Shown here: positions 49,385 through 60,365 of the stretch, piece by piece
Layout: the number at the start of each line of letters is the position of its first letter
Numbering within the stretch: the first letter of the stretch is position 1
Assembly: GCA_003993805.1 (NCBI GenBank)
Contig: RSEF01000001.1
Coordinates: 212,379,022-212,443,021 of the forward strand
Direction: 5' to 3'
Length of the DNA stretch: 64,000 nt
Origin: Himantopus leucocephalus
Lineage: Eukaryota; Chordata; Aves; Charadriiformes; Recurvirostridae
Program-made: the position numbers and the translations under genes
The notes under the pieces: model-generated
Databases searched by the model: none
What the model was told of the DNA's origin: nothing
Seen by the model: the letters and a program-made list of their open reading frames with translations, nothing else

Positions 49385-50183
49385 CATTGCACATGCAGCG
49401 CACATTCCTGTAAAAGCGGGGGCACACAAAACTAATTCGTGCCGTGCTATAGGTCATCAGGGAATGTGAATCAATAGACAGACTTTGCTCACAGTGTTGT
49501 TCCTGACAATCCAGTCCAGAGCAATTCTTCTCCAAGATAGCAGAAATACGAATCACATTTTCCAAGTGTCTCCTTGCATTGGTAAGCTTCTGAATCAAAT
49601 AGGCAGGCTTATAGAAACCACCGTTGTGCATCTGAACTGCAAACAGCATGTCAAGCTGATTGCTGCCTGCCACCGGCTGAATACTGATGATGTGTAGGCT
49701 GTCCTGTTTTTGGGAGAGCACTGCATTTCGCAAGGTACGCCTGAACCCGTGCATGTGAAGGCCCACAAAGTCTTCTGGGGAAACGTTCTCAAAACGGATA
49801 GTGACTGTGTTCTGCAGCATTTCTTGTAGCAATTGCTCAACGTGGACCACAACATCGATGGGTACCTGGAACCGGCCATCACTGACAGAGACGTTCAGGA
49901 CATACTTGCCGTTATCGAGCCCTCCAAGGGCAATGATCTTCCCATCATGGCTGTTGACCTTGAACAAACTTTTCTGCTCTGATTTAAGTGTATACGTGAG
50001 GACATCATACACATCCTGATCTGTGGCATGGATTTTCCCAATGACTCCCCCAGGAAAATCATCTTCCATGGTGACAATGAAAATCTCCAGTGGAATTGCA
50101 GTCGGTTTGTGAATGCTCTCTTCAATAACCCTCACCTGAACGTAGGTGTGGGAAACCTGCTGAGGCTTCCCAGAGTCCTTTGC
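49385..50183 (-). CDS. FAT3: FAT3 large exon: last cadherin repeat and FAT-specific juxta-EGF region
   Basis: This is the largest exon in the window: 799 nt, phase 0 in and phase 1 out, fragment residues 362-627 plus a split glycine. It completes the previous repeat ([16 protein letters not shown]). It then encodes the last cadherin repeat ([30 protein letters not shown]). This repeat has degenerate linkers, as is usual where the cadherin array ends. After it comes about 150 residues with a FAT-family pattern ([15 protein letters not shown]) and cysteines in [14 protein letters not shown] and [15 protein letters not shown], which lead to the EGF domains. The acceptor is gcattag and the donor AATG/gtgagt. 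Confidence 0.96.
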
Positions 50184-52661
50184 CTAATGCAATTTGGAAA
50201 AAATAAAAAAATAAAAAGCAAAATAAAACACACATATAACACAGCCAACAAACCATAACTTCTCGCTATATATTTTTTTACAGCATCAGTAATTCTGAAG
50301 ACCTCTCAAAAGAACATCCCAAATGCATTTACAAAATACATATGTAAAGAAACGTCTCAGCCATTTCTAGCAGTGGAACTTACAAACTCTTTAGGGAAGC
50401 ACAGATATCTCATCTAAGTGGATTGCAGAGAGAAATGTGTCAGCAGAATGTCTCATTACTCAAACTGAAATGTTCCCATGATCCCATAGCTATCACTTGT
50501 CCTCTTCACAAAAAAGCCATTTGAATGTGGTTTATTCTGCACCAAATGGAGTTTGGGCTCACTTTTACCCTGAAAAAGAGACTGAAGCCCCGTGAAATAT
50601 CACCATCAGTTTCCACCTTGCTTGGTGCGCTCCACAGTGTTTCAGGCCCTGCTTAGTTTGTGTCGATGTGAGGGAGTTCAGAGTTTTTCTACAGCACTCT
50701 GTACTAACTTACCTGAAGCAGTCAAGAAACGTGCTTGAAATAAATAAAATTTATCACCCTCCAAAAATGAAATAGGGTGCTTGTGCTGTTACTAACAATA
50801 AAATATGAGAGTAGCACTGCACTTGGACAGATGACTGTATGACCCAGAGCACGTATGATAGCATCATTTGCACTTTTTTATAGAGAGTAAAAAAACAAGT
50901 ATGACAAAAAACCCAAGGCCATCTTGACAGAAAGGTGTGCAAACTTGAATCAGTGTCCTCGCCTGCACTCAGAAAAATGTTTCATTGAGGTCACTATTAA
51001 GATATACTACTCCACACATTTATTTGCTCCAGAGAAGAACGGAAGACTAAACTACCACTGGGCAGAGATGTAGCACACGTTCAAAGATCTTTGTATTTGG
51101 ACATGGGGAGGAAAATTTACGAGNAAGGCAGGATGGCAACAGCAATGTGGACATTACTAGGAAAGGATTAGTAACTCTAAGACACTCTAAAAATCATTCG
51201 TCCTCACTCCTAAAAGGGCTGGGTGGAGCATTTGAAAAAAGATTTTATGTGTATGTGCACACACACATGCATATGTTCATGCACATCCCATTCCACTTTC
51301 AATTTTATCATTACTTGTTAATAACCCTAACATAGAGGAGGAACCTGGTGGTGGAGAGGAGAAAGCAGCACTCTGACACACTTGAATGGAAAGAAACAGT
51401 TCTACAGTCTATACACAACAGGAAACTATAAAATACGTTTTCACTGCAGAAATCCCTAAAGAAAGTAATACTGGGAGGAATTAGGTCCCCAGAACCCAAC
51501 AGCGTGGTTTTCTGAACGTGTTGGTGCATCTCAGACATTGTGGTCTCTCTAATATTTCATTTATATGACACACTTGGATCTATATAGCTAAAGGATGCTG
51601 TTTAAATTTAATTCTCATGTCCAATTTTGGCTATACTGGAAGTTTAGCCAGCAAATTGCCCTGAAAGCAGGATATTTTAGGATGAAGGCATGGTAGGAAT
51701 GAAAGGTGAGGTTTTTTTGTTTGCCTACAAAGCTCAAAAAATAGGTTGCAGGAATATTAAATGGCCAACTTGTATAACTTTATTTTGATTTGAACTGTCA
51801 ATTAGCATCAGAGCTTCTATTTTTTGAATTGTATCTAACTGAGGATGTTACTGTATGAACAGCATTAAATGTGCTTGTAAAGGAGCAGACAGTCTGTATT
51901 TAGAGACATCAACCCAGCAAAGCAAGTGGAGGAAGCCTGCGTTTCAGACTTAGCTTGTAGAACCACATCCCATTTCAATGAAGAGGTATAGTTCACTCTC
52001 AGGATTTGCATATTTACTGAACCCTACTACATTTTCTCTGGCAGGCCTGAGAAATGTGGACAACCTACTTTTGGATTTACATTTTTTTGTAATCAGAATT
52101 ACCGTGGTTACAAAGTTCCTCAACAATGACTCTATAGCTAAGTTTGAGCTGGACTTCTATTGCATGTCTTATTTTCCCATTCTTTAAAAGCTAAGTTGAC
52201 CTTGGAAATGTGATTTCATGAATTCTTGGTAGGCTTCCAAAAATTTATGATTAAATTTATGACTTAAAAGCAGGAGTGATTTTCGTTCCTAGAACAATAT
52301 TTTTCTGTCACTTGTTCTGTGGTGTATTTATATGTATATAATGCATTTTTACGTATTTTCCTCGCTTAGCTACAGAAAAAAAAAAAAAAAGATTAAAATC
52401 TTAAATCATAACGGCTGCTACTCAGAAAATCCATTTCATCCGGAGGAAATTGGAAAGGTGGCCGGTTACCTATTTATATTTATATGAAATTGGGTTTAAG
52501 AACATCAAAGGAAATATACCATATTGTGCACTTGTAAACTGGAATGCACAGTATTTACTCATAGAATGCAGTCAATTAAAACCAACCCACAGAGGCAATG
52601 TACAGATGACCTACACTATGCGGGTTTTTGGTTCTGTGCAGATGCAAAAATCAAGCTGTAC
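50184..52661 (-). other. FAT3: FAT3 intron upstream of the large cadherin exon
   Basis: This 2.5-kb intron contains an N at 51124, a CA/TG-rich patch at about 51247-51285 and a poly-A run near 52376-52390. No other feature was seen. Confidence 0.75.
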
Positions 52662-52859
52662 CTGCACGCAGAGCACATATTCTGTTGCGACCATGTGCTT
52701 GAAGATGACTGCAGATCTCAAGACGCCGTGAGGGTCCAGCGTAAACTCCTCCTCTTCATTGCCAGTGAGGATGGTGAAGGTAAAAGGGGGGCCATTGTGA
52801 AAAGAGTCTTTGTCTGTCACTACCAGCTGCAAAATGCTTGTGCCCACTGGTTTATTTTC
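52662..52859 (-). CDS. FAT3: FAT3 exon: penultimate cadherin repeat, main body
   Basis: This 198-nt, phase 0-0 exon encodes 66 residues (fragment 296-361), from ENKPVGTS to TEYVLCVQ. It includes VVTDKDS (the DxD calcium motif) and the acidic stretch [13 protein letters not shown]. Its end joins AKDSGKPQ in the next exon to complete the AxDxG site. The acceptor is tgtgtaaag, a purine-containing site, and the donor is CAG/gtacag. It probably belongs to repeat 33 of 34, judged from its position two repeats before the laminin-G region. Confidence 0.94.
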
Positions 52860-53470
52860 CTTTACACATATACACAGCATATAAAGAAAAGGATTAAAAT
52901 GATACATATCACAATCATAAAATACCACATTTCGCTATCAAGAATATTCAACTGAATGCCCTTTTCCCAAGACGGCATTTCACAAGCAGTGGTACCCATG
53001 GACCAGCAGCAGAGATGGAGGTACCCACCACATCTCCAGGGACTGATGAGCTCTCCCTGATCCTGTGTCTGATCGGGACTGACTAACCACTAAGACTCGC
53101 ACCCTGAGCGAGGTGCAAAGAAGTGCGAGCTCATCCCAGCTCAGACTTTCTGAGGCCAGAGTACAATTTCTGGTGCAAGAGGGATGAACGGTAAAATGTG
53201 TGACAGATGCTGAGGTTAAAGAGCCTCAGCAAACAGAAAATTACCAAAGAGTTAAGAAAGACGTGTTTATACTTTCCTTTAAATAAGATCACTTGATACA
53301 TCTTTGGCAGATCACGGAATTTTTTCAGATTTGGAAGGGACCTCTAGAGATCATCTAGTCCAACTCCCCATAAAATAAATAAGATAAATCATCAAAAGCT
53401 ACTTAACTGAAACCAAATGCTTTTGTATTTTAAAAGTCAGAGAAGTTTTTGATGTGCAGGATAAACTTAC
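52860..53470 (-). other. FAT3: FAT3 611-bp intron with CR1 fragment
   Basis: The only recognised content is the 59-bp CR1 3' fragment at 53311-53369. Confidence 0.8.
53311..53369 (-). mobile_element. Short CR1 3' fragment
   Basis: The read atcacggaatt, followed by ttggaagggacctctagag and atcatctagtccaactcccc, matches the 3' terminal 60 bp of CR1, antisense to the plus strand. It is heavily truncated and lies 100 bp upstream of the donor side of the 53471-53614 exon's neighbourhood, within the 611-bp intron region and just past that exon on the transcript. Confidence 0.85.
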
Positions 53471-53614
53471 TTGAATTACAGCCGTATAGTTAGCTGGAGT
53501 AAATACAGGGCTATTATCGTTCACATCAGAAATGTCCACATTGACTGTCACAGATGAAGACAAAGGAGGGGTGCCGCTGTCTCTTGCCTGGATAACTAAT
53601 GAATAACCAGATAT
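53471..53614 (-). CDS. FAT3: FAT3 exon: end of a cadherin repeat and linker
   Basis: This 144-nt, phase 0-0 exon encodes 48 residues (fragment 248-295). The acceptor is cctttttgcag and the donor CAA/gtaagt. The segment [15 protein letters not shown] carries the AxDxG calcium motif, followed by the linker DVNDNSPVF. It then enters the next repeat with [10 protein letters not shown]. It completes the repeat begun in the exons at 57421 and 56421, so this repeat is spread over three exons. Confidence 0.95.
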
Positions 53615-56283
53615 CTGCAAAAAGGTGAAAACATTAAATCATCATGAAAGCGGTACAAAATTTTAACTCATGTTCGTTACATCCAGTGCACCACCTACCA
53701 TATTCTAAGGAAAGCTGTTTGGCCTCATTACCTTCCCTGCCCTTAGTATAACATTATCCTGTCTATTGCCACACCGTGTCCCAACTTCTGTTTTATAAGG
53801 CTATCAATAAACATAACAGCTTCACTGTATTAAAATAACCGTATCAGATGATGCATTCCTGAAACAAAGGGGCAGACAAAAAATAAATGACAGATAATCC
53901 CCAAACTCAGCCATTACAACTGTAGCTAGCATTTTCATCTCTCCTAGGTGTCAGCTGGGAGATGTGACCTGATTCTATTTATCTTGTGGTTGGTTTCCAG
54001 GATATTATATAAATTGCTTATTAGAGCCAACCTCAGTTTGACACACAGTGTTTCTAACATGGTGATGGAGAACCATGAAAAAGTTCACAGGCAGTTGGCT
54101 TAAACACACTGGAAAACATTTGGGACTACTAGGGACAACAGTCTCTGTAGCAACAGGATATTATCCACCATTCAGTAGAAGATAAGGGCTCTTTCAGCCT
54201 ACTTGTTCGCAACAGACACAAACTACTCAGCACAGTGTGGGCAGTTCAGTGCATCACCCATGGGCCCTCTACGCACATATGTGCCCGTGCCTGAAGTGTA
54301 ACCGTGTGTGACAATTTGCAAAAGCTCTGTCTACACACAGCTTATGGATAACAGTTTGGTTTTATGAACTGCAGCCTTATGTTGGCCTCCTTACATCTTA
54401 CAACTGCTTTTTACTGTGTATCGCTCCCCACTTCCCAGGGAGAGCTGCTGACATGTCTGTCCGTGAATCCTTCTACAGGGGAGAGAGCAAAGGGCAAAAT
54501 GTGTGCCAGATAAAACACCCCGCTCCACCCCTCAGTGCGGGGCTGGAAAGGGGAAAAACATGCCCCTGCAGAAGGGAACAATGTAATGTTAAAGGGGCTT
54601 TTTCAGGGTGGGAGGAAATCCAAAGCCATTTGAAAAATAAAAGCCATTTGGGTAGGAGGGAGGAGTACCAGTGAAGCGGATGAAATAAGGGGGCTCTTCT
54701 GGGATGTGGGACCACCCTAAAGATGAAGGAAACATTTTTGAAGGTGTGTAGGGAGGAGAAAGACTGTGATTTGGTGGGGGAATAGTGGCAGACGAGGGGG
54801 GAAGAATCCTGAACTATGGGAAGTCAAGAAACTGAGGCAGAGAATTAAAGATTTTTCCCCCTTTTGAGCTCTAATATCTACTGCTAGCTAAAAGTCAAGA
54901 TGGAACGTTTTGTGGGGTCTTTCCCAAATATTGTGTGTGTTTGCTTTCATTTCCATGTATCCCAGAAAGGTAGATGGCAAAAGTCATGGTTTCTATGTGA
55001 TTACAGCTCTGGAAATGAGTTTCCTTAAACCACTGAAACCCGGGAGTCAGCACTGCCTCTGGGGATCTACAGCAGATGGGGCATCATCTATCATTTTCCC
55101 TGAAGGGGTCAGAAACACCTGTGTCTAGGAAATGTGCCAAGGAAGCAAAGAAAAAGACAATATCACAGGTTATTTTAACCGAGGGAAACTTTGGAAAATG
55201 CAGCTCTAATCAAGCTGGCATTAAAAATGCACACACCAGTGAGGGAGAATGTGTGTGTCTGAATCCAGATGTACATGAGTGCACTTCAGAAACTAAATAA
55301 AATCATATTAAGAAATTAAGCCTGTGCCATTTAAGAGAAATATATTACAGCAAATTTGTAACACGCACAGCCATCGTTACTCCCCTGTCCTCGACAGTCT
55401 GCGGCAAAGTCACTCTGCCACCAAACACTGACAATTTAATCCTGCCTTTGTGATAATACAGAAAGGATGTTTGCCACTGTTTTAAGCAGTAGCCCTGCTT
55501 CCAGCAGAGAGCTTTTCCAGCTGAGCCCATATTCTGGGGATAGCAATCAGCTTCCCCAGTTTCGCGGATGCAGTCCTCAGAGGCAGAAGGCATGCATTTC
55601 TTTATGTGTTGCAAGACTTTTGAAGCCACGTAGCACTCTCCTGCCCTGCTAGTAGCACAGGCAACTGTATTTGTTTGTTTTTTTCCATAGGCTGCTAATT
55701 GCTAGCTATGGCAAAATGGTGATAAATCACCCTGAATGAATAATCTAGTGAGCAAACAAAGCAGCAGAATCTGTTTAATGAAGCACTCTTTCACTTTTGG
55801 TACAGCCTGGCCACTTCATAACATCACCTCCCCAGTGACATGTTTTGCAGAGCGCTAATTAATGGCTGAGGTCTCAGCTCTGTGCTTGGTGCCACAATCT
55901 GGAGTATGTTGTAATCACCCAGTTGCACACACCGTTGCACGTGTGCTCTTGCACGCGCAGGAGAGAGGAGGCAGCTCATTAACACAGCAACAGCTGCCGG
56001 TGGCACCACAGGAGAAATCCCGGGTTGCTTTTTTCCCCGACCTGGACACAGCTGCTGTGTTGGTGCAGGATGGGAACGCCAGCAGAGCTGTTCGCTGGTA
56101 GGTAGGACTGGGGATAGGGTTGGGGTGGGAAGAAGTAGAACAACATTAGAAAGACCTGTTGGAGCATCTTAGGCTGATCGTCGCAGAGTATAAAAGAAGC
56201 TTCTTCAAAATGAGCTAGCAGCAGAGTTGAGATCAATACACATCTGTAAGTCATTGTAAGTTAAGAAGTCCCATGGGTCTTAC
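53615..56283 (-). other. FAT3: FAT3 intron between cadherin exons
   Basis: This 2.7-kb intron has a purine-rich stretch at about 54640-54830 on the plus strand. No exon or transposon was recognised. Confidence 0.75.
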
Positions 56284-56421
56284 CCTTTCTCGATCCAATT
56301 TCTTTTTAACCTTCACAAGTCCCAAAACAGGATCAACTGAAAATTCATTGTCTCGATCCCCATTCACTATGGAAAAATGAATCTGGCCGTTGGAAGGGCT
56401 ATCCAGATCTTCTGCTATCAA
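56284..56421 (-). CDS. FAT3: FAT3 exon: middle of a cadherin repeat
   Basis: This 138-nt, phase 0-0 exon encodes 46 residues (fragment 202-247), from [12 protein letters not shown] to KKKLDRER. These are the DxD calcium motif, the central strands ([19 protein letters not shown]) and the LDRE motif of a cadherin repeat. The acceptor is ctcaaaaaag with a weak pyrimidine tract, and the donor is AGG/gtaaga. Its first 32 nt and its acceptor lie inside a 115-bp segment that is repeated immediately upstream, at 56507-56621, across an N. The second copy lacks the rest of the exon and a donor. Confidence 0.93.
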
Positions 56422-56621
56422 CTTTTTTGAGACAAGAGTGAAAATTAGCAAAAAAAACCTATTAAGCATCTGCATTGCTCAACACCCCATAGAGTAAGAC
56501 TTCANATTGGAAGGGCTATCCAGATCTTCTGCTATCAACTTTTTTGAGAGAAGAGTGAAAATTAGCAAAAAAAAAAAATTAAGCATCTGCATTGCTCAAC
56601 ACCCCATAGAGTAAGACTTCA
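56390..56621. repeat. 115-bp tandem duplication spanning a single N (probable assembly artefact)
   Basis: Segment 56390-56504 recurs at 56507-56621 with 4 mismatches in 115 bp, three of them inside a homopolymer-like A run. The N at 56505 lies between the copies. The first copy includes the first 32 nt and the acceptor of the FAT3 exon at 56284-56421. The second copy holds only those parts. Confidence 0.93.
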
Positions 56622-57206
56622 TATTCCATCACACTAGTTACATCTGAACTGCACACCTCTACAGCATCAAACCAATCGGGTTTTGATAGGAGGCTCCCCT
56701 TGGACTTTTTAAAAATTCTAGCATCAAAACATATACAATATTTTAATCTTAATATTCCATAGAACACTTTCTTTCTGGATCCACAAGTTCAAGGATGAGA
56801 ACATTGTGAGGTTTGGGTATGGCACACTGCATGCTAGAGTAAATAGATACAAATACCACGTGATACAAGTATTACGTACTTCACTGAAAAGTTGAATTCC
56901 GCCTTTCCAATGAAAGCCCGCTTGTTCCTAGCTGACTCATGAAATGCAATGCCTCAAACGTGCCATAGCCCTTTGAAAGCATATTGGGGTTAAAAAGAAG
57001 CAGTCAGTGCTACCACTACTTTCTTTTTTTGGGAAAACCGGCAGCAGCCTGGAAAGCAGTAGCAGATGCAGAATATTGGCTAGAGAACAGTTCGGGTGAT
57101 TCAAGATGCAGCAGTTATCATTATTAACTGGTACAGCAGTATTTTATTAAAGGTCACATGGCAGAGGGCTTCATCCCACCTAAATGATGCCCATGGCTTC
57201 ACTCAC
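56422..57206 (-). other. FAT3: FAT3 785-bp intron containing the duplicated segment
   Basis: It contains the second half of the 115-bp duplication and the N at 56505. If that duplication is an artefact, the true intron is about 117 bp shorter. Confidence 0.8.
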
Positions 57207-57421
57207 CATTATCACTGAATCACCAATGGCGGCGTCCTCACTGATGACTGCACTGTAGACGACCTGGCTGAATTTCGGTGCGTTGTCATTAACATCTGTC
57301 ACATTTACATTCACCGTTGTAACAGCGCTCAGGGCTGGAGTACCTCCATCTTTCGCTTCCACTACTAAGTAGAAATCCTTACATGATTCATAATCCAAAG
57401 CTTCAAAAATGGAAATCGCTC
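57207..57421 (-). CDS. FAT3: FAT3 exon: cadherin repeat, C-terminal half, and start of next repeat
   Basis: This 215-nt exon encodes fragment residues 131-201 after completing a split glycine (phase 1 in, phase 0 out). The acceptor reads gcttcaaag and the donor is ATG/gtgagt, a near-perfect consensus. The protein has the LDYES motif, [13 protein letters not shown] (the calcium-binding AxDxG segment) and the linker DVNDNAPKF. It then opens a new repeat with [13 protein letters not shown]. The reading frame continues directly into the exon at 56421, where LIAEDLDS supplies the DxD calcium motif of the same repeat. Confidence 0.95.
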
Positions 57422-59975
57422 CTTTGAAGCAAGGGAGGGAATGTCAACAGCCATCGAAAAACAAATAACGCTATGGACTAAGGGATTTGACTGTAGTAAA
57501 CAGTACAGCATGCTATTTATCACCATGACACACATACAAAATATGTCATTTTAACTGTAACACTGCCCAATCCAGTAAAAATATTTGGTCAGGTTTCTAC
57601 TGTTGTTGTTTGATTAAAGAATGATGCCAATTGCACTTGGGTTGACTCTGCAGAAAAGGACCTTCAAAAGGCATGAAGCAATGAATGGTTTCTCATGAAA
57701 ATAACTTTTATTATATCAGTATCGTAGATGGAGAAGTGGGGGCCGTATCCACCCATTTGCCTGGGCTCATACACAAAGCCTGTGGGAGAACTGGATGCCA
57801 ACTCTGGAAATCAGCCCTGACAAGTCAACAGAAATTCACTCCCACGTAATTAACTTCTCATGGATTAAATACAAATGAATGGGGTATGAATACCTTTGAG
57901 AAATCACTTCTCTATCATTTATGTGATTAAACAGGGACTTCCCCACGCACCTAGGTTTATAAATTTTGGGTTCCCTCATCACACAATCAAAACTAAGATT
58001 CTCTGTAACTTGACTCACTCCGTGCTCCCAGACTCCCTCTAGGAGAGAAATTACTTTTATGCAAGCCCTCCACGTGTTTCCCACATACCTATAACCCTAA
58101 CAAGAAGGGGGGAGTGGGTTGTGCGCAGATTACTAGTGATGCCTTGAAGGAGGTAATACTGGGCATGGCAGGAAAGTCTTAAAAGCAAATCCTTAACCTT
58201 GGCAAGCTAAATCCTTTTTAGTATAGATCCATCAGGACCAGGGATGTATGGGGCTTAAAGGTCAGTTAGTCCAACTGCTGCCCAACACAGGTCAGCTAAA
58301 CCTAATAATTCTTGAAAGTACTCATCTCTAATGTTCTTATAAACCTCCAACAACATCAGTTTCCTAACCTTCTTAGGAAATGTGTTCGAGTACTTAATAA
58401 TCATTACAGTTAAGAACTTCTTCCTATCATTTAACCAAAATAATCCAAGTGCAATTAAAGCCCATTCACAACTTCTTTTCTCATGAGTGGGCATGGAGAA
58501 CAGTTTATTCCCCTCCTCTACATAGGTACTTTTTACAAGCTTGAATACTAACAGCATGTCTTCTCTTTTCTAGCTTAAATAGCCTCAATTCCTTCAGTCT
58601 TTCTCGGTAAGCCACATTTTATAGACCTCAGATCATTCCTCTTAATCTCGTCTGGGCTCTCTCCAAATGAATCCCACCTTTCAGCATGACTTGCTGGAAG
58701 CAGGAGCCCTGAAGAGAAGCTTCCAAGTGGCTAGCAGAGAGTTCCCACTGATAAATGGTGTGAAGGGCATTATTTTTCAAGCCCTGATCAGGCATGCTAC
58801 ATCAGCACCCGTCTGTCTGGAAACTGAGCTCCTGCCTCTAAACCGATAATAATGGAGCTGTCACACATTAATGAATAATAAATAGTTTTGGGTTTTTTTC
58901 CCTGTGTGATTAAGCTTCATTATGGATTTTTATTGATTTATCTCCTTGGCTTCATTGTCAAACGTGAAGTTAAGTATCGCTGTCTAGGCGTATTTATGTT
59001 TAAATTTTGTTAGCACTAATCAACATTATGAAGATAACAGACAACACATAATTATGTGAAGTCCCTTACATGTAAGGCAGTGGCCTCTGCAGAGTAGAGA
59101 GAGATTTTTGCACACAGTAATATAAATGACACAATGCATCATTTTGAGACTTTCCAGGTTACAGGTTATTACAGCTGCACTCAAACAAGTGCTACCTTCA
59201 GCTCTCAAAATCAAGATTGTTTTGTTCTGAAGCTCTGGTGGCAGGTTTGTATTGGTCCTCCTGACTGTTAGTTATGAGAATAAGGGGATCCACTACATGC
59301 AGCACAGAAGAATCATAGCTTACTGTCTGTTGACGGATTAAAACCTCAATAAGGATAAAGAATATATCCCACTAAGGAAATTCAAAGAAAATGAGCCATT
59401 TGGACCAAGTAAGGCAGCTTTTCTCGGTGTTTCTTACAGAGAAGCAGCAGTATGTTTTTAAAATTTGTGATGTATAACCACAAAAATCCCCAAACCATGG
59501 CTGAAGTCAACTGTCAGACAAGACAAATCAGAAGCAGCTGAGGTCAGTTGTGTAAATGGCAGTCACTGCCTGACATGTTGGGACTGCCAGCTATTTGGTC
59601 CTGATAGCACTGTCTGATGCTTGCTAAGGTCCAGGCTGTTGAGGCTGTACTCAGCTGGTAAGCCGGTAAACATTGCAAGTGTTCCTAAGTGTAAGGGTTG
59701 CACAGTTTGGCTAATGGGCTGTCACATCTACATTGACTTCAACAGACATACTAATGGAAAAAAGTATTCTCCACTCGAGCTGGGGCAGCTGAGTGTGACC
59801 GTAATTTACATCACTCTCTAACCTAAAATTGGTTTTTATCTGTGCAACTAATTCCACATTGACAAGCTCTGAGTCTCTGTCCTTGAAATTTTTTTGGTCC
59901 AAGAGCTTTCACCAAAGCATTCACATTTTTCTGACGCTTTCATTTTGCATTACAAGTAAGAGCCATTTTACAAAC
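57422..59975 (-). other. FAT3: FAT3 intron with older CR1
   Basis: This 2.55-kb intron contains the older CR1 copy at 58255-58670. Nothing else was recognised. Confidence 0.8.
58255..58670 (-). mobile_element. Older CR1 LINE copy
   Basis: The plus strand holds ggtcagttagtccaactgctg near its start, cttcttcctatcatttaacc in the middle, and gcctcaattccttcagtctttc with tctgggctctctccaa near its end. These are in the usual order of an antisense CR1 3' portion but well diverged, so this is an older insertion. It lies in the intron between two cadherin-repeat exons, about 415 bp, with approximate edges. Confidence 0.75.
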
Positions 59976-60365
59976 CTGTTTTTGAGTTAATCCTGAACTT
60001 CCCTTTCTCATTGCCTGATCTGATGAGATAGGCAATCTCAGCATTGGTGCCAATGTCTTGGCTTGTAGCAAAAACAGAAAGGACTTCAGTGCCAGGTGAG
60101 GTGTCTTCGGGTACTGTAACAAGATAATCTCTTCTTTCAAACACAGGGGGGTTATCGTTAATATCTAGCACTGTAATGGTAACGGTGGCAAACGAGGACA
60201 AGGTCAGCACAATGCTCTGATCCGAGGCCTTTACACTGATGTTATAGGAAGACTGAAGCTCTCTATCAAGTGGATGCTCCAAAATAATGATTCCTGATGA
60301 CCGATCAACTGAGAAGTAACCATCAGCGGAGTCCGCCAGGGAATAGGTAACTTTTCTGTTCACAC
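59976..60365 (-). CDS. FAT3: FAT3 exon: end of one cadherin repeat and start of the next (about repeats 30-31)
   Basis: This 390-nt exon encodes fragment residues 1-129 plus split glycine codons at both ends (phase 1 in, phase 1 out). The acceptor is ctctttcag and the donor CAG/gtttgt. It carries the back half of one extracellular cadherin repeat, with LDREL and VKASDQS calcium-site motifs and the inter-repeat linker DINDNPPVF. It then opens the next repeat with VPEDTSPGT and ends at RINSKTG, so that repeat is finished by the next exon. These linkers bind calcium and stiffen the long ectodomain. It is the most 5' exon visible here. The preceding exon must lie beyond 64000. Confidence 0.95.

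Larger units (their letters stand above)
10570..60365 (-). other. FAT3: FAT3 gene, 3' third (15 coding exons, partial at 5' end)
   Basis: FAT3 is a very large single-pass atypical cadherin of the plasma membrane, which in vertebrates acts in neuronal shape, layering and planar-polarity type signalling. The 15 exons splice to 1,427 residues. The order is five cadherin repeats, a FAT-specific cysteine-bearing region, EGF, laminin-G, three EGF, one membrane helix and a 413-residue tail ending HQTQV. This order matches the C-terminal third of FAT-family proteins. The identity is FAT3 rather than FAT1, FAT2 or FAT4 because of the tail: [18 protein letters not shown] and the QHQTQV end are FAT3-like, as I recall the family. 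All introns are GT-AG and phases agree across all 14 junctions. The fragment corresponds roughly to residue 3160 onward of a protein of about 4,590 residues. That number rests on remembered human FAT3 length. Confidence 0.96.

Noticed and set aside
10570..60365. Assignment to FAT1, FAT2 or FAT4 instead of FAT3
   Set aside because: The tail, including the QHQTQV end and the 60- and 36-nt exons, fits FAT3. FAT4 has a different EGF and laminin-G arrangement, and the FAT1 terminus differs, as I recall.
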